6,823 nucleotides of DNA from an uncultured Clostridia bacterium (GTDB taxonomy: Bacteria; Bacillota; Clostridia; UBA1381). The position numbers and the translations under genes were made by a program. Positions 1 to 5,790 of this stretch are shown piece by piece (the first letter of the stretch is position 1; the number at the start of each line of letters is the position of its first letter). Below the pieces are notes generated by a model, which did no database searches, was not told where the DNA came from, and worked only from the letters and a program-made list of their open reading frames with translations. The stretch spans positions 1 to 6,823 of the forward strand of contig CAKSRS010000082.1 in NCBI GenBank assembly GCA_934487205.1, read 5' to 3'.

Positions 1-1131
1 GGTCACCGGCTCGGACGAGCTGAACCTGCTCTGCTGCATGTTTGCCAAAAAGGCGGGCCACTGCCACGCCATTGCCCTGCCGCCCGATGCAAGGCGTTTT
101 GCCACATCTTCGCCGTGTATGTAGTCAAGGCGGACATTTTTGCTGTCCAGATATTTCTGCAACGTTCCGACAGTAAGCGTACAGCCGGAATTTTTAACAT
201 AAACACTTCCGCTTTTTCCGCTGCAATACCAATCTATTTTCTGACCGCCGTTATCCCGGGCAGATGTTTCCGGGTAAAAATCCGAGATGCCGTCGATAAG
301 CGACTCGTCCGCATCGAAAACAACCCTGTGTATCGGTTCAAAATCCAGCGCGCCATCATGAATATTCACTATCTCGACAAGACAAAATCTTGCCGGATGC
401 GTTTTTTTCTGTTCATCTGTAAGGCTTTGTTTTATGTTCTCCCAACACGTTTTCGCTGTTGCAAGCGAATGATTTCCATCACCTACGGCATATGAAAGAC
501 CGTCCTCAGCGTTGCTTTCCAGTGCGTCAAGCGCCGATATTATTCTGTTTGCCGTTTCATCGGAAACAAGCGTCCCCTTCAGATGGCCGCCGCCTTCCAT
601 AAGGTCGAAATCATACAAAATCTCACCGTCGCACGGCTTTATTACCGTATTCTGTTCGTCATTAATCAAAATCATTATATGCGGCAGTTCAAGCGGCGCA
701 TTCTCGCGGATTTTTACGCGCGGCGGAATACGCTCAAGAACCGTACCCTCGGTGGCACGGATTTTGCTTTTTGAGCCGATGTGAAAATCATAGTCCTCCA
801 AATCGACCGTACCGATAATTCCGCGGCGTATTCTGCCGTCCGATTGGGTTCGCTCCACATAAATCATGCTGTTTAAACATTCTTCAAACACGCCGTCCTC
901 AATATATTTGTGCATCGCTGCATTAATTTTTTCTATTCGTCCGTCTCCCTCGGCAAGATACACTTCCGGGAAAACCAAATTAAGCGCCGACGGACTTTCG
1001 CCGACATATTCCTTAACCCGTTCCCAATATTCCCTCTCGGAAGTGTACTGGTCGCATGCAACCACGCTCCACTTGTTTAAATCTATCCCCTTTTTCGGAA
1101 TTAAAATATCCGCTTTATTAAATGTACTCAT
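1..1131 (-). CDS. DUF1015 family protein, 3'-truncated at a junction
   Basis: This frame is open from ATG at 1131 to the window edge (377 codons, no stop). It carries the hallmarks of DUF1015: DQYTSEREYW near residues 27-36, YAVGDGNHSLATAK at 214-227, HPARFCLVEIVN near 244-255, FEPIHRVVF at 264-272 and YIHGED at 337-342. The family is about 400-420 residues, widespread in Firmicutes and often near serine biosynthesis genes. Its biochemical function is not established. After about residue 350 (near base 82) the expected C-terminal block (GFLLP... then a PRKTFSMG-like motif) is absent, and the frame runs into DNA that reads as TrkA on the other strand. The true C-terminus is therefore lost, and the last 25 or so residues of this frame are probably not native. 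The start is supported by GGAG four bases upstream. It is the third gene of the mutS2-ybaK operon, 15 nt after the ybaK stop. Confidence 0.85.
   Translation of the reverse strand, partial: MSTFNKADILIPKKGIDLNKWSVVACDQYTSEREYWERVKEYVGESPSALNLVFPEVYLAEGDGRIEKINAAMHKYIEDGVFEECLNSMIYVERTQSDGRIRRGIIGTVDLEDYDFHIGSKSKIRATEGTVLERIPPRVKIRENAPLELPHIMILINDEQNTVIKPCDGEILYDFDLMEGGGHLKGTLVSDETANRIISALDALESNAEDGLSYAVGDGNHSLATAKTCWENIKQSLTDEQKKTHPARFCLVEIVNIHDGALDFEPIHRVVFDADESLIDGISDFYPETSARDNGGQKIDWYCSGKSGSVYVKNSGCTLTVGTLQKYLDSKNVRLDYIHGEDVAKRLASGGRAMAWQWPAFLANMQQSRFSSSEPVT
2..79 (+). pseudogene. TrkA-type K+ uptake NAD-binding (RCK) domain, fragment
   Basis: The plus frame starting at base 2 reads TGSDELNLLCCMFAKKAG and then HCHAIA. 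This resembles the stretch of the TrkA N-terminal Rossmann (RCK) domain where the T-x-S-D-E-x-N-L-L segment precedes a helix and then 'TIARVRNP'. TrkA proteins are cytosolic NAD-binding gating subunits of Trk/Ktr potassium channels. The match runs to about base 76 and then stops where 'RVRNP' would be expected, because the sequence becomes the opposite-strand DUF1015 gene. The first 90 bases are 59/90 G+C by hand count, against 44/90 in the next 90, and 22 of 25 codons end in G or C, unlike the neighbouring genes. No start or stop is present. The family call comes from remembered motif similarity only. It is either foreign DNA joined by misassembly or the remnant of a rearrangement. Confidence 0.55.
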
Positions 1132-1146
1132 ATTTCTCCGCCTTTC

Positions 1147-1632
1147 TTAATCCTTTATTATATCGCACGGTGTCGCGTTCGTCACTTTGATAACGTCGGA
1201 CGGGGACATCAAAAGCGTTACGCCGCACTGTCCGCCCGAAACCGCAATTTTATCAAATCCGAGACAGCTTTCATGAATATAAGTCGGATAACTCTTTTTC
1301 ATGCCTATCGGCGAAACTCCGCCGCGGATATATCCGGTAAGTCCCAAAAGTTCCTTGACATGAATTAATTCTACCTTCTTTTCGCCCGACGCTTTGGCAA
1401 GCTTTTTCAAATCCACTTCGCAGTCTACGGGAATGCATACAACCATTATCCCGCTGCCGCGCGCCACAAGCGTCTTGAATGACCGCTCACACGGGATTCC
1501 CGTCAGTTCGGCAATGTGCATGCCGAAATTTTCGCCTACTTCGTCCGCCTGATATTCCACCGATTCATAATTAATTTTTTCCTTCGTCAGCAAACGCATT
1601 GCGTTTGTCACTACTGATTTTTTCTTTGCCAT
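1147..1632 (-). CDS. ybaK: YbaK/EbsC-type Cys-tRNA(Pro) deacylase
   Basis: A 161-residue cytosolic editing protein of the YbaK/ProX superfamily. Characterised YbaK proteins hydrolyse Cys-tRNAPro formed when prolyl-tRNA synthetase mischarges cysteine. Visible family features are the N-terminal TNAMRLL helix, the SFKTLVARG segment with the conserved substrate-contacting lysine (K53), the GYIRGGVSPIG loop at 100-110 that helps form the active pocket, and the C-terminal FDKIAVSGGQCG strand. Length matches the family norm of about 155-165. A longer frame starts at 1665 but overlaps the mutS2 stop. ATG at 1630-1632 is preferred because GGGGAG lies about 7 nt upstream. It sits 16 nt after the mutS2 stop and 15 nt before the DUF1015 start, so it is almost certainly cotranscribed with both. 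Specificity (Cys-tRNAPro or another mischarged tRNA) is inferred from the subfamily. Confidence 0.9.
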   Translation of the reverse strand: MAKKKSVVTNAMRLLTKEKINYESVEYQADEVGENFGMHIAELTGIPCERSFKTLVARGSGIMVVCIPVDCEVDLKKLAKASGEKKVELIHVKELLGLTGYIRGGVSPIGMKKSYPTYIHESCLGFDKIAVSGGQCGVTLLMSPSDVIKVTNATPCDIIKD

Positions 1633-1648
1633 AATATTACTCCCCGCA

Positions 1649-4003
1649 TTATTTAAGTTCGACAATCGTTACGCCCATTTCGCCCTCGCCGTATCGTCCC
1701 ATACGCTGGGATTTTACATGCTTGTTACGTCGGAGCGCGTCGCCGATACCGCTGCGCAGCACGCCCGTCCCCTTGCCGTGAATTACCGTAACGGGCGAAA
1801 TCCCCGCAAGATAACAATCGTCAATGAATTTTTCAACATTCATGACAGCCTCGTCAAGAGTCTGTCCGCGCACATCAATCTCGGTTGTTACATTCTTTGT
1901 TTTAGACGCATATGCATTGGTCGATTTTACATATCTCTCTGTCAGTTCCTTTGCGGAATTGTCCTTTATTTTTTCCAAATTTGTCACATGAACGTCCATC
2001 TTTACTATTCCTGCCTGCACACGCACCGTTGCCGGCTGATCCATATCTATAAGGCGCACACTGTCGCCCTCCTTCAGATTTTTCGGCGCCTTGCGGAGGG
2101 GCGTTTTAGGTTTTGCGCTGTTTTTCATAGCTTTGTCAAGCTTGTTCTCGCGATTTTTGAGTTTTTCTCGCGATTTTTGAATTTTCTCGCTCACATCGGC
2201 AGTTTTACCTTCGATACGCATGCGCTCGAGTTCCTTTATAATTCCATTTGCCTCCTCGCGCGCCTCCAGAACAATAAGTTTCGCCTCGTGCCGTGCGTCC
2301 TCCAAAATCCGCGATTTTGTATCCTTAACCTTTTTGCGTTCGCGCTCGGTTTCCGCTTTCAATTCTGTCAATTCACTACGCACGCGCTTTGCATACTCTT
2401 TTTCAGACTGTGCCTCGGCGCGGTTCTGTTCAAGGTCGGTTATAACGTCCTCGAATTTTACATCCTCGTCACTTAATATTTCGTTCGCGCGCGCGATAAC
2501 CGCCTCGGAAAGTCCCAGTCGCCGCGAAATTGCAAATGCGTTTGATTTTCCCGGCACGCCGATAAGCAGCTTATATGTCGGCTGCAAGCTTTCAACGTCA
2601 AATTCGCATGACGCATTTTCCACACCGTCGGTTGTAAGCGCAAAAATCTTCAGCTCGCTGTAATGCGTAGTCGCTACAATCGACGCGCCGAACCCGCGCA
2701 ATGTCTCGAGAATTGATATTGCCAGCGCCGCACCCTCGGTCGGGTCGGTTCCCGCGCCGAGCTCGTCAAAAAGCGCAAGAGAATCGCCGTCAACATTGTT
2801 CACAATATCAACAATCTTAACCATATGCGACGAAAACGTCGACAAACTCTGCTCAATGCTCTGCTCATCACCGATGTCGGCAAAAAAGCGCTTAAATATC
2901 GCCGCACGGCTGTTATCGTTCGCCGGGATATGCAATCCCGCCGCCGCCATAATCGAAAACAAACCGATTGTTTTGAGCGTTACGGTTTTTCCGCCCGTGT
3001 TCGGTCCCGTAACAACAAGTGTGTCGAATTTTTCGCCCAAATATATATCGTTTGCCACAACCTTGCCCTTATCAATTAACGGGTGGCGCGCCTTTTTAAA
3101 TTCAATGATGCCTTCATCATTCAAAATCGGTTCGGTCGCCTTCATATCAAACGAAAGTTTCGCCTTGCAGAAAATAAAATCAAGTTTCCCGATTATGTTA
3201 TAATCCGCAAGAATTATACCGGAATTTTCCGCCGTTTCGGACGAAAGCTGCGACAAAATCCGTTCAATTTCCAGCTGCTCCATACCTATAAGATTTCGGA
3301 TTTCATTATTTGCGTTAACAACGCTCATCGGCTCGATAAAAAGCGTCGCACCGCTCGATGAGGAGTCATGCACTATGCCCGCCACCTCGCCGCGGTATTC
3401 CGCTTTTACCGGAATGACATATCTGTCCGAGCGGATTGTCACTATCGCGTCCTGTAAATATTTTTTGTACGTTTCCGAGCGAATCATGGAATTAAGACTT
3501 TCCTTAATTTTCGCATTGAGACTGCGCATTTTTCGGCGTATTGCCGATAAATCTGCCGACGCATCGTCCGCAATCTCGGTTTCGGATAAAATTGCCGAAT
3601 TAATCTTATCCTCCAGCTGCTTGCATGTTATCATGGAATTTCCCAGCCCGTGCAGCAGTTCCGCATCATCTGGCGCATCACCAAGATATGCCTTCATTCT
3701 GCGCGCCACATACAATAGCCGCGATACATTCATTAAATCGCGCGGATTTAACAATCCGCCGATTTCCGTCCGCTTTATGCACGCGGAAATATCCGCAACG
3801 CCGAGCCCCACCGGCGGATTGCCTATCCTCAGCGCCGTTACGACCGCCTCGGTTGTCTCCTTCTGCGCCGCGCGCGCCGCGTCAAGCGTATCATATGGCG
3901 TGAGCGACAGGATTTGTTTTTTTACCGTTTCGCTTTCTGTAAAAGACGCCATCTTTTCCAAAATTTTATCAAATTCAAGCGTTTTAAATGCCGATTGTTT
4001 CAC
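1649..4003 (-). CDS. mutS2: MutS2 endonuclease/ATPase with C-terminal Smr domain
   Basis: At 784 residues it is essentially the length of Bacillus MutS2. In order: an N-terminal MutS core/lever region (about 1-300), the ABC-type ATPase with Walker A GPNTGGKT (333-340), an ST-rich signature around 385-393 (SLSTFSSH), Walker B LALFDELGAGTDP (409-421) and the TTHYSELK H-loop (445-452). Then come a long charged coiled coil (about 510-625), a KOW-like segment (about 643-680) and an Smr nuclease domain (about 707-784) with DVRG (710-713) and HGKGTG (742-747). Family members suppress homologous recombination and, in B. subtilis, act on collided ribosomes. It is not a mismatch-repair MutS because the mismatch-recognition domain is absent. 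The start is GTG at 4001-4003, with GGAG six or seven bases upstream. It heads the minus-strand operon and has its own promoter at 4068-4096. All catalytic motifs look intact. Confidence 0.96.
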   Translation of the reverse strand: MKQSAFKTLEFDKILEKMASFTESETVKKQILSLTPYDTLDAARAAQKETTEAVVTALRIGNPPVGLGVADISACIKRTEIGGLLNPRDLMNVSRLLYVARRMKAYLGDAPDDAELLHGLGNSMITCKQLEDKINSAILSETEIADDASADLSAIRRKMRSLNAKIKESLNSMIRSETYKKYLQDAIVTIRSDRYVIPVKAEYRGEVAGIVHDSSSSGATLFIEPMSVVNANNEIRNLIGMEQLEIERILSQLSSETAENSGIILADYNIIGKLDFIFCKAKLSFDMKATEPILNDEGIIEFKKARHPLIDKGKVVANDIYLGEKFDTLVVTGPNTGGKTVTLKTIGLFSIMAAAGLHIPANDNSRAAIFKRFFADIGDEQSIEQSLSTFSSHMVKIVDIVNNVDGDSLALFDELGAGTDPTEGAALAISILETLRGFGASIVATTHYSELKIFALTTDGVENASCEFDVESLQPTYKLLIGVPGKSNAFAISRRLGLSEAVIARANEILSDEDVKFEDVITDLEQNRAEAQSEKEYAKRVRSELTELKAETERERKKVKDTKSRILEDARHEAKLIVLEAREEANGIIKELERMRIEGKTADVSEKIQKSREKLKNRENKLDKAMKNSAKPKTPLRKAPKNLKEGDSVRLIDMDQPATVRVQAGIVKMDVHVTNLEKIKDNSAKELTERYVKSTNAYASKTKNVTTEIDVRGQTLDEAVMNVEKFIDDCYLAGISPVTVIHGKGTGVLRSGIGDALRRNKHVKSQRMGRYGEGEMGVTIVELK
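2141..2190. repeat. 20-bp imperfect tandem duplication inside mutS2
   Basis: Copies at 2141-2160 and 2161-2180 match at 18 of 20 positions and share TTCTCGCGATTTTTGA. A partial third copy (TTTTCTCGC) follows at about 2182-2190. The 20-bp period is not a multiple of three, so the two copies are read in different frames and give the similar charged strings KSREK and KNREN (about residues 610-621), in the coiled-coil to linker part of MutS2. The reading frame stays open. Confidence 0.7.
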
Positions 4004-4051
4004 TTTTTTCTCCGTTCTGATGTATAAAACACCCTGTATTTCTCAAAATAT

Positions 4052-4064
4052 TGTAATCATTACA
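4052..4064. promoter_or_regulatory. Palindrome over the mutS2 start site, candidate operator
   Basis: TGTAATCATTACA is a perfect 6-1-6 inverted repeat. It lies just downstream of the mutS2 -10 box, so it would cover the predicted +1 on the minus strand. The 15-mer from 4051 to 4065 has the 7-1-7 layout of Fur-family sites. It agrees with the B. subtilis Zur consensus TCGTAATNATTACGA at 11 of 14 informative positions, and less well with Fur. A bound repressor here would block mutS2 but not tadA. The regulator is not identified and chance is possible in such AT-rich DNA. Confidence 0.35.
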
Positions 4065-4067
4065 TAT

Positions 4068-4096
4068 ATTATAGCAATTTTTTTAACGAAAAACAA
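4068..4096 (-). promoter_or_regulatory. Sigma-A-type promoter for mutS2 operon
   Basis: Read on the minus strand, -35 TTGTTT (4096-4091) and a perfect -10 TATAAT (4073-4068) are separated by exactly 17 bp. Predicted transcription starts near 4061, leaving a leader of about 57 nt before the GTG of mutS2. Confidence 0.75.
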
Positions 4097-4104
4097 TATC
4101 TTTA

Positions 4105-4133
4105 TTGCAAAAGTTTAAAATTTGTGATAAAAT
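4105..4133 (+). promoter_or_regulatory. Sigma-A-type promoter for tadA operon
   Basis: -35 TTGCAA (4105-4110) and -10 TAAAAT (4128-4133) are 17 bp apart. TG one base before the -10 makes it an extended -10 promoter. Predicted start is near 4140, about 27 nt before tadA. Its -35 box is only 8 bp from that of the divergent mutS2 promoter. Confidence 0.75.
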
Positions 4134-4154
4134 ATTTGTAAATACAGTTAAAAC

Positions 4155-4161
4155 AAAGGAG
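4155..4161 (+). promoter_or_regulatory. Ribosome binding site of tadA
   Basis: AAAGGAG lies 5 nt before ATG 4167 and fixes the start. The next in-frame ATG (residue 6) has no such site. Confidence 0.85.
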
Positions 4162-4166
4162 CCGTT

Positions 4167-4616
4167 ATGGAAACAGAGTTCATGCGCGCCGCTCTGCGTG
4201 AGGCACAAAAGGCGGCGGATATAGGCGAAACACCGATTGGTGCGGTAATAGTGCGCGGCGGAAAAATTATTGCGCGCGCTCACAACAAGCGCGAAATCAA
4301 AAAGAACGCTTTAATGCATGCCGAAATCATCGCCATAGACAAAGCTTGCCGAAAACTCGGCGGCTGGCGTCTCCCCGGCTGCGATATCTATGTGACGCTT
4401 GAGCCTTGTCCGATGTGCATGGGCGCGATAATTCAGGCGCGGATTGAAAATCTGTATTTCGGCGCATATGACGCAAAATCCGGCTGCGCAGGCAGCGTGT
4501 GCGACTTATCCTTACTTCTTCCCCATAAAGTCAATGTGACAAGCGGCATCATGCGCGAAGATTGTGAAAATATTATAAAAAGTTTTTTTAAAAATCTTAG
4601 AAAGAGGGAAAAATAA
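4167..4616 (+). CDS. tadA: tRNA-specific adenosine deaminase TadA
   Basis: A 149-residue zinc deaminase of the cytidine/deoxycytidylate deaminase fold. TadA converts A34 of tRNAArg(ACG) to inosine, allowing one tRNA to read CGU, CGC and CGA, and is normally essential. Motifs are complete: ETPIGAVIV at 21-29, the zinc/catalytic HAE at 51-53 (H51 ligand, E53 proton shuttle), the PCPMC zinc motif with C81 and C84, and the ARIENLYFGAYDAKSGCAGS segment typical of TadA rather than other deaminases. Length is normal. It is first in a plus-strand set, with a membrane microprotein starting one base after its stop. A strong promoter and AAAGGAG lie directly upstream. Confidence 0.95.
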   Translation: METEFMRAALREAQKAADIGETPIGAVIVRGGKIIARAHNKREIKKNALMHAEIIAIDKACRKLGGWRLPGCDIYVTLEPCPMCMGAIIQARIENLYFGAYDAKSGCAGSVCDLSLLLPHKVNVTSGIMREDCENIIKSFFKNLRKREK

Positions 4617-4617
4617 A

Positions 4618-4719
4618 ATGCATTTTAATGACCAAACAAAAAAAATCGTATGCCTTGTTTTGGCGGTTGCCATGATAATACCCATTGCAATAGGCATAGT
4701 ATCAATGTTTATACTGTAA
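4618..4719 (+). CDS. 33-residue single-helix membrane protein
   Basis: ATG 4618 opens a 33-codon frame ending in TAA at 4717-4719. A short polar N-terminus (MHFNDQTKK) is followed by a continuous hydrophobic stretch from about residue 10 to the last residue, so the product should be a tail-anchored inner-membrane microprotein with N-terminus inside. Evidence that it is real: GAGGG at 4604-4608, 9 nt before the ATG; a start one base after the tadA stop, as in translational coupling; and a coherent membrane-protein composition. The layout (short basic head, one helix, almost no tail) recalls the Firmicute miniproteins Prli42 and DUF4044, but I cannot establish homology. Function unknown. The next gene, 22 nt on, also encodes a membrane-anchored protein. 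Confidence 0.7.
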   Translation: MHFNDQTKKIVCLVLAVAMIIPIAIGIVSMFIL

Positions 4720-4741
4720 ACATACGGAACGGAGTGACAAT

Positions 4742-5365
4742 ATGACTAAAAAAAATAATATCCGCGGCATATTGCTGTCAATTTTGGCGGCTATTATCGC
4801 ATTTTTAATCATTGCCGCAATTGCGGTTTTCGGTTATTATCGTTTTTACATAATGCCTAAATACAATCAGGCTGTTGAGCAGGGCGGCGATACCCGAGAA
4901 GAATTAAAAAGCGAAGATATTTTTACCTTTGCAAAATATTTTTCCAATACGCAGTTTTTGGATAATCTGAAGAATTTTGATAAGTCGGCAGCACCGGCTG
5001 TTATTGAAGCGCTCAACGAACTGGAACAGGAAAATCCCGCGCCCGACGACGGCTTGGACGACAGCAAAACGACCGCGCCGGCAAAAATTTCCGACGAAGA
5101 AATCCGCGAAACAAGCAAAAATGTAAGCAGTACGGCGGAATCATCAGGCAAAAAGAGCGCCTACGACCGTATCATGGCAAGCGCCGACAAGGACGAAATT
5201 ATGGCGGGCATGTCGATAATTTCCAAAGTGGATATTTCCAAAGTTAACAAGCTGAAAAACGAAGGCAAAACAAGCGAGCTGAAATCATATATAAAAAGCG
5301 TCCTGTCGCCGTCGGAAATATCTACCAGCCTGAAACTTTACAACAAATATAAACATTTGCTTTAA
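4742..5365 (+). CDS. Membrane-anchored protein of unknown function
   Basis: A 207-residue protein that I do not recognise. A basic N-terminus (MTKKNNIR) is followed by one strong transmembrane helix at about 9-32, without a lipobox or clear signal-peptidase site, so it is probably an N-terminally anchored protein with a C-terminal extracytoplasmic domain. After the helix: an aromatic juxtamembrane part (GYYRFYIMPKYNQAV), a helical segment (55-95), a low-complexity acidic/Ser/Thr/Pro linker (about 95-140) and a helical basic tail (140-207) containing SKVDISKVNKLKNEGKTSEL. No catalytic motif or cysteine is visible. GGAGTG at 4731-4736 supports ATG 4742. It lies 22 nt after the 33-residue membrane protein and probably shares the tadA transcript. 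The helical tail hints at a scaffold or binding role, but this is a guess. Confidence 0.85.
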   Translation: MTKKNNIRGILLSILAAIIAFLIIAAIAVFGYYRFYIMPKYNQAVEQGGDTREELKSEDIFTFAKYFSNTQFLDNLKNFDKSAAPAVIEALNELEQENPAPDDGLDDSKTTAPAKISDEEIRETSKNVSSTAESSGKKSAYDRIMASADKDEIMAGMSIISKVDISKVNKLKNEGKTSELKSYIKSVLSPSEISTSLKLYNKYKHLL

Positions 5366-5408
5366 CAACTGAATAAATTTCTTTTCCCCGTGCATAATAA
5401 AATCAGGG

Positions 5409-5430
5409 AAACGTTCGAAAATTAACGTTT
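5409..5430. repeat. 7-bp perfect inverted repeat, AT-rich
   Basis: AAACGTT (5409-5415) and AACGTTT (5424-5430) flank an 8-nt loop. A weaker TTTCCC/GGGAAA pair (5383-5388 with 5406-5411) overlaps it. There is no T-run, so it is not a canonical terminator. It could be an operator or nothing. Confidence 0.4.
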
Positions 5431-5450
5431 GCCCATATGTCAAAAATGTC

Positions 5451-5480
5451 TGCACCGCAAATCGCGGCGCACTCTTTTTT
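5451..5480 (+). terminator. Probable intrinsic terminator of the tadA operon
   Basis: TGCACCGC (5451-5458) and GCGGCGCA (5464-5471) form an 8-bp stem with one A-C mismatch and a 5-nt loop, followed by CTCTTTTTT. It lies 85 nt after the stop of the membrane-anchored gene, the only clear terminator-like site before the DUF1540 gene. Confidence 0.45.
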
Positions 5481-5493
5481 GCAGTACGCCTTG

Positions 5494-5534
5494 TCTGCCC
5501 GCGGCATACGCGTACATTTGAAATTGCGGGCAGA
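5494..5534 (+). repeat. Perfect 9-bp inverted repeat before DUF1540 gene
   Basis: TCTGCCCGC (5494-5502) pairs perfectly with GCGGGCAGA (5526-5534) across a 23-nt loop that itself holds the palindrome TACGCGTA (5507-5514). The right arm ends 19 nt before ATG 5554, so in RNA it would form a leader hairpin near the ribosome binding region. No T-run follows. Confidence 0.5.
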
Positions 5535-5553
5535 AAGGCTATGGGAAAATATT

Positions 5554-5724
5554 ATGAGTTGTAGTTGTAAACCTAATGAAAGCATCAAATGTACTGTAAC
5601 CGAATGTAAAAATCATTGCAAATCAAAGGATTTTTGTTCTTTGGACTGCATCACGGTAGGCACACATGAACCTAACCCGACAATGACGGAATGTACAGAC
5701 TGCAAGTCTTTTGAATTATCATAA
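5554..5724 (+). CDS. DUF1540 small Cys-rich protein
   Basis: A 56-residue cytosolic-looking protein with nine cysteines (3, 5, 13, 18, 22, 28, 32, 47, 50). The CTVTEC (13-18), HCKSKDFCSLDCITVG (21-36) and PTMTECTDCKSFE (42-54) segments match the DUF1540 pattern, a short probably metal-binding domain common in Clostridia. No biochemical role is established. The frame stays open upstream to ATG 5437, but that start lacks a ribosome binding site and would span the probable terminator and the 9-bp inverted repeat, so ATG 5554 is preferred. Its own binding site is weak (AGAAAGG or GGGA). No convincing promoter was seen between 5480 and 5554. A strong terminator 19 nt after the stop closes the unit. 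Confidence 0.88.
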   Translation: MSCSCKPNESIKCTVTECKNHCKSKDFCSLDCITVGTHEPNPTMTECTDCKSFELS

Positions 5725-5742
5725 GACTTTAAAACGGATTGC

Positions 5743-5771
5743 AAAGGGCGGTGTAAAATACACCGTCTTTT
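5743..5771 (+). terminator. Intrinsic terminator after DUF1540, directly before yhcC
   Basis: GGCGGTGTA (5747-5755) pairs with TACACCGTC (5759-5767) over an AAA loop: 9 bp with one G-U. An A-rich left flank and TTTT on the right extend the stem, and a second T-run lies at 5776-5780. The symmetric A/T flanks would also let it work on the minus strand. Its end is about 10 nt from the yhcC ribosome binding site, so it may act as an attenuator for yhcC. Confidence 0.8.
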
Positions 5772-5781
5772 GCTGTTTTTC

Positions 5782-5787
5782 GGAGGA
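5782..5787 (+). promoter_or_regulatory. Ribosome binding site of yhcC
   Basis: GGAGGA immediately before ATG 5791. It decides the start: a longer frame beginning with TTG at 5770 would have to translate through this site. Confidence 0.85.
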
Positions 5788-5790
5788 AAT

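Noticed and set aside
1718..2476. Long plus-strand frame opposite mutS2
   Set aside because: Cys/Phe/Leu/Arg-rich composition typical of antisense shadow reading; mutS2 on the other strand is certain.
3375..4118. 247-codon plus-strand frame opposite the 5' end of mutS2
   Set aside because: It overlaps the conserved mutS2 N-terminus and its promoter, has no recognisable domain, and is Ser/Ala-rich as expected for a shadow.
4034..4147. Shared 8-mer AAATACAG in both divergent leaders
   Set aside because: Present once in each orientation (4034-4041 and 4140-4147) but at different distances from the two starts; an 8-mer in AT-rich DNA is weak evidence.
5403..5505. Minus-strand 34-codon frame with three cysteines
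   Set aside because: No clear ribosome binding site; it overlaps the predicted hairpins and looks like an antisense by-product of the repeats.
5437..5553. N-terminal extension of the DUF1540 protein from ATG 5437
   Set aside because: No ribosome binding site, it would run through a terminator-like hairpin and an inverted repeat, and the added residues resemble no DUF1540 extension I know.
5739..5759. TTGCAA and TAAAAT as a promoter for yhcC
   Set aside because: The spacer is only 9 bp and the -10 lies in the terminator loop.
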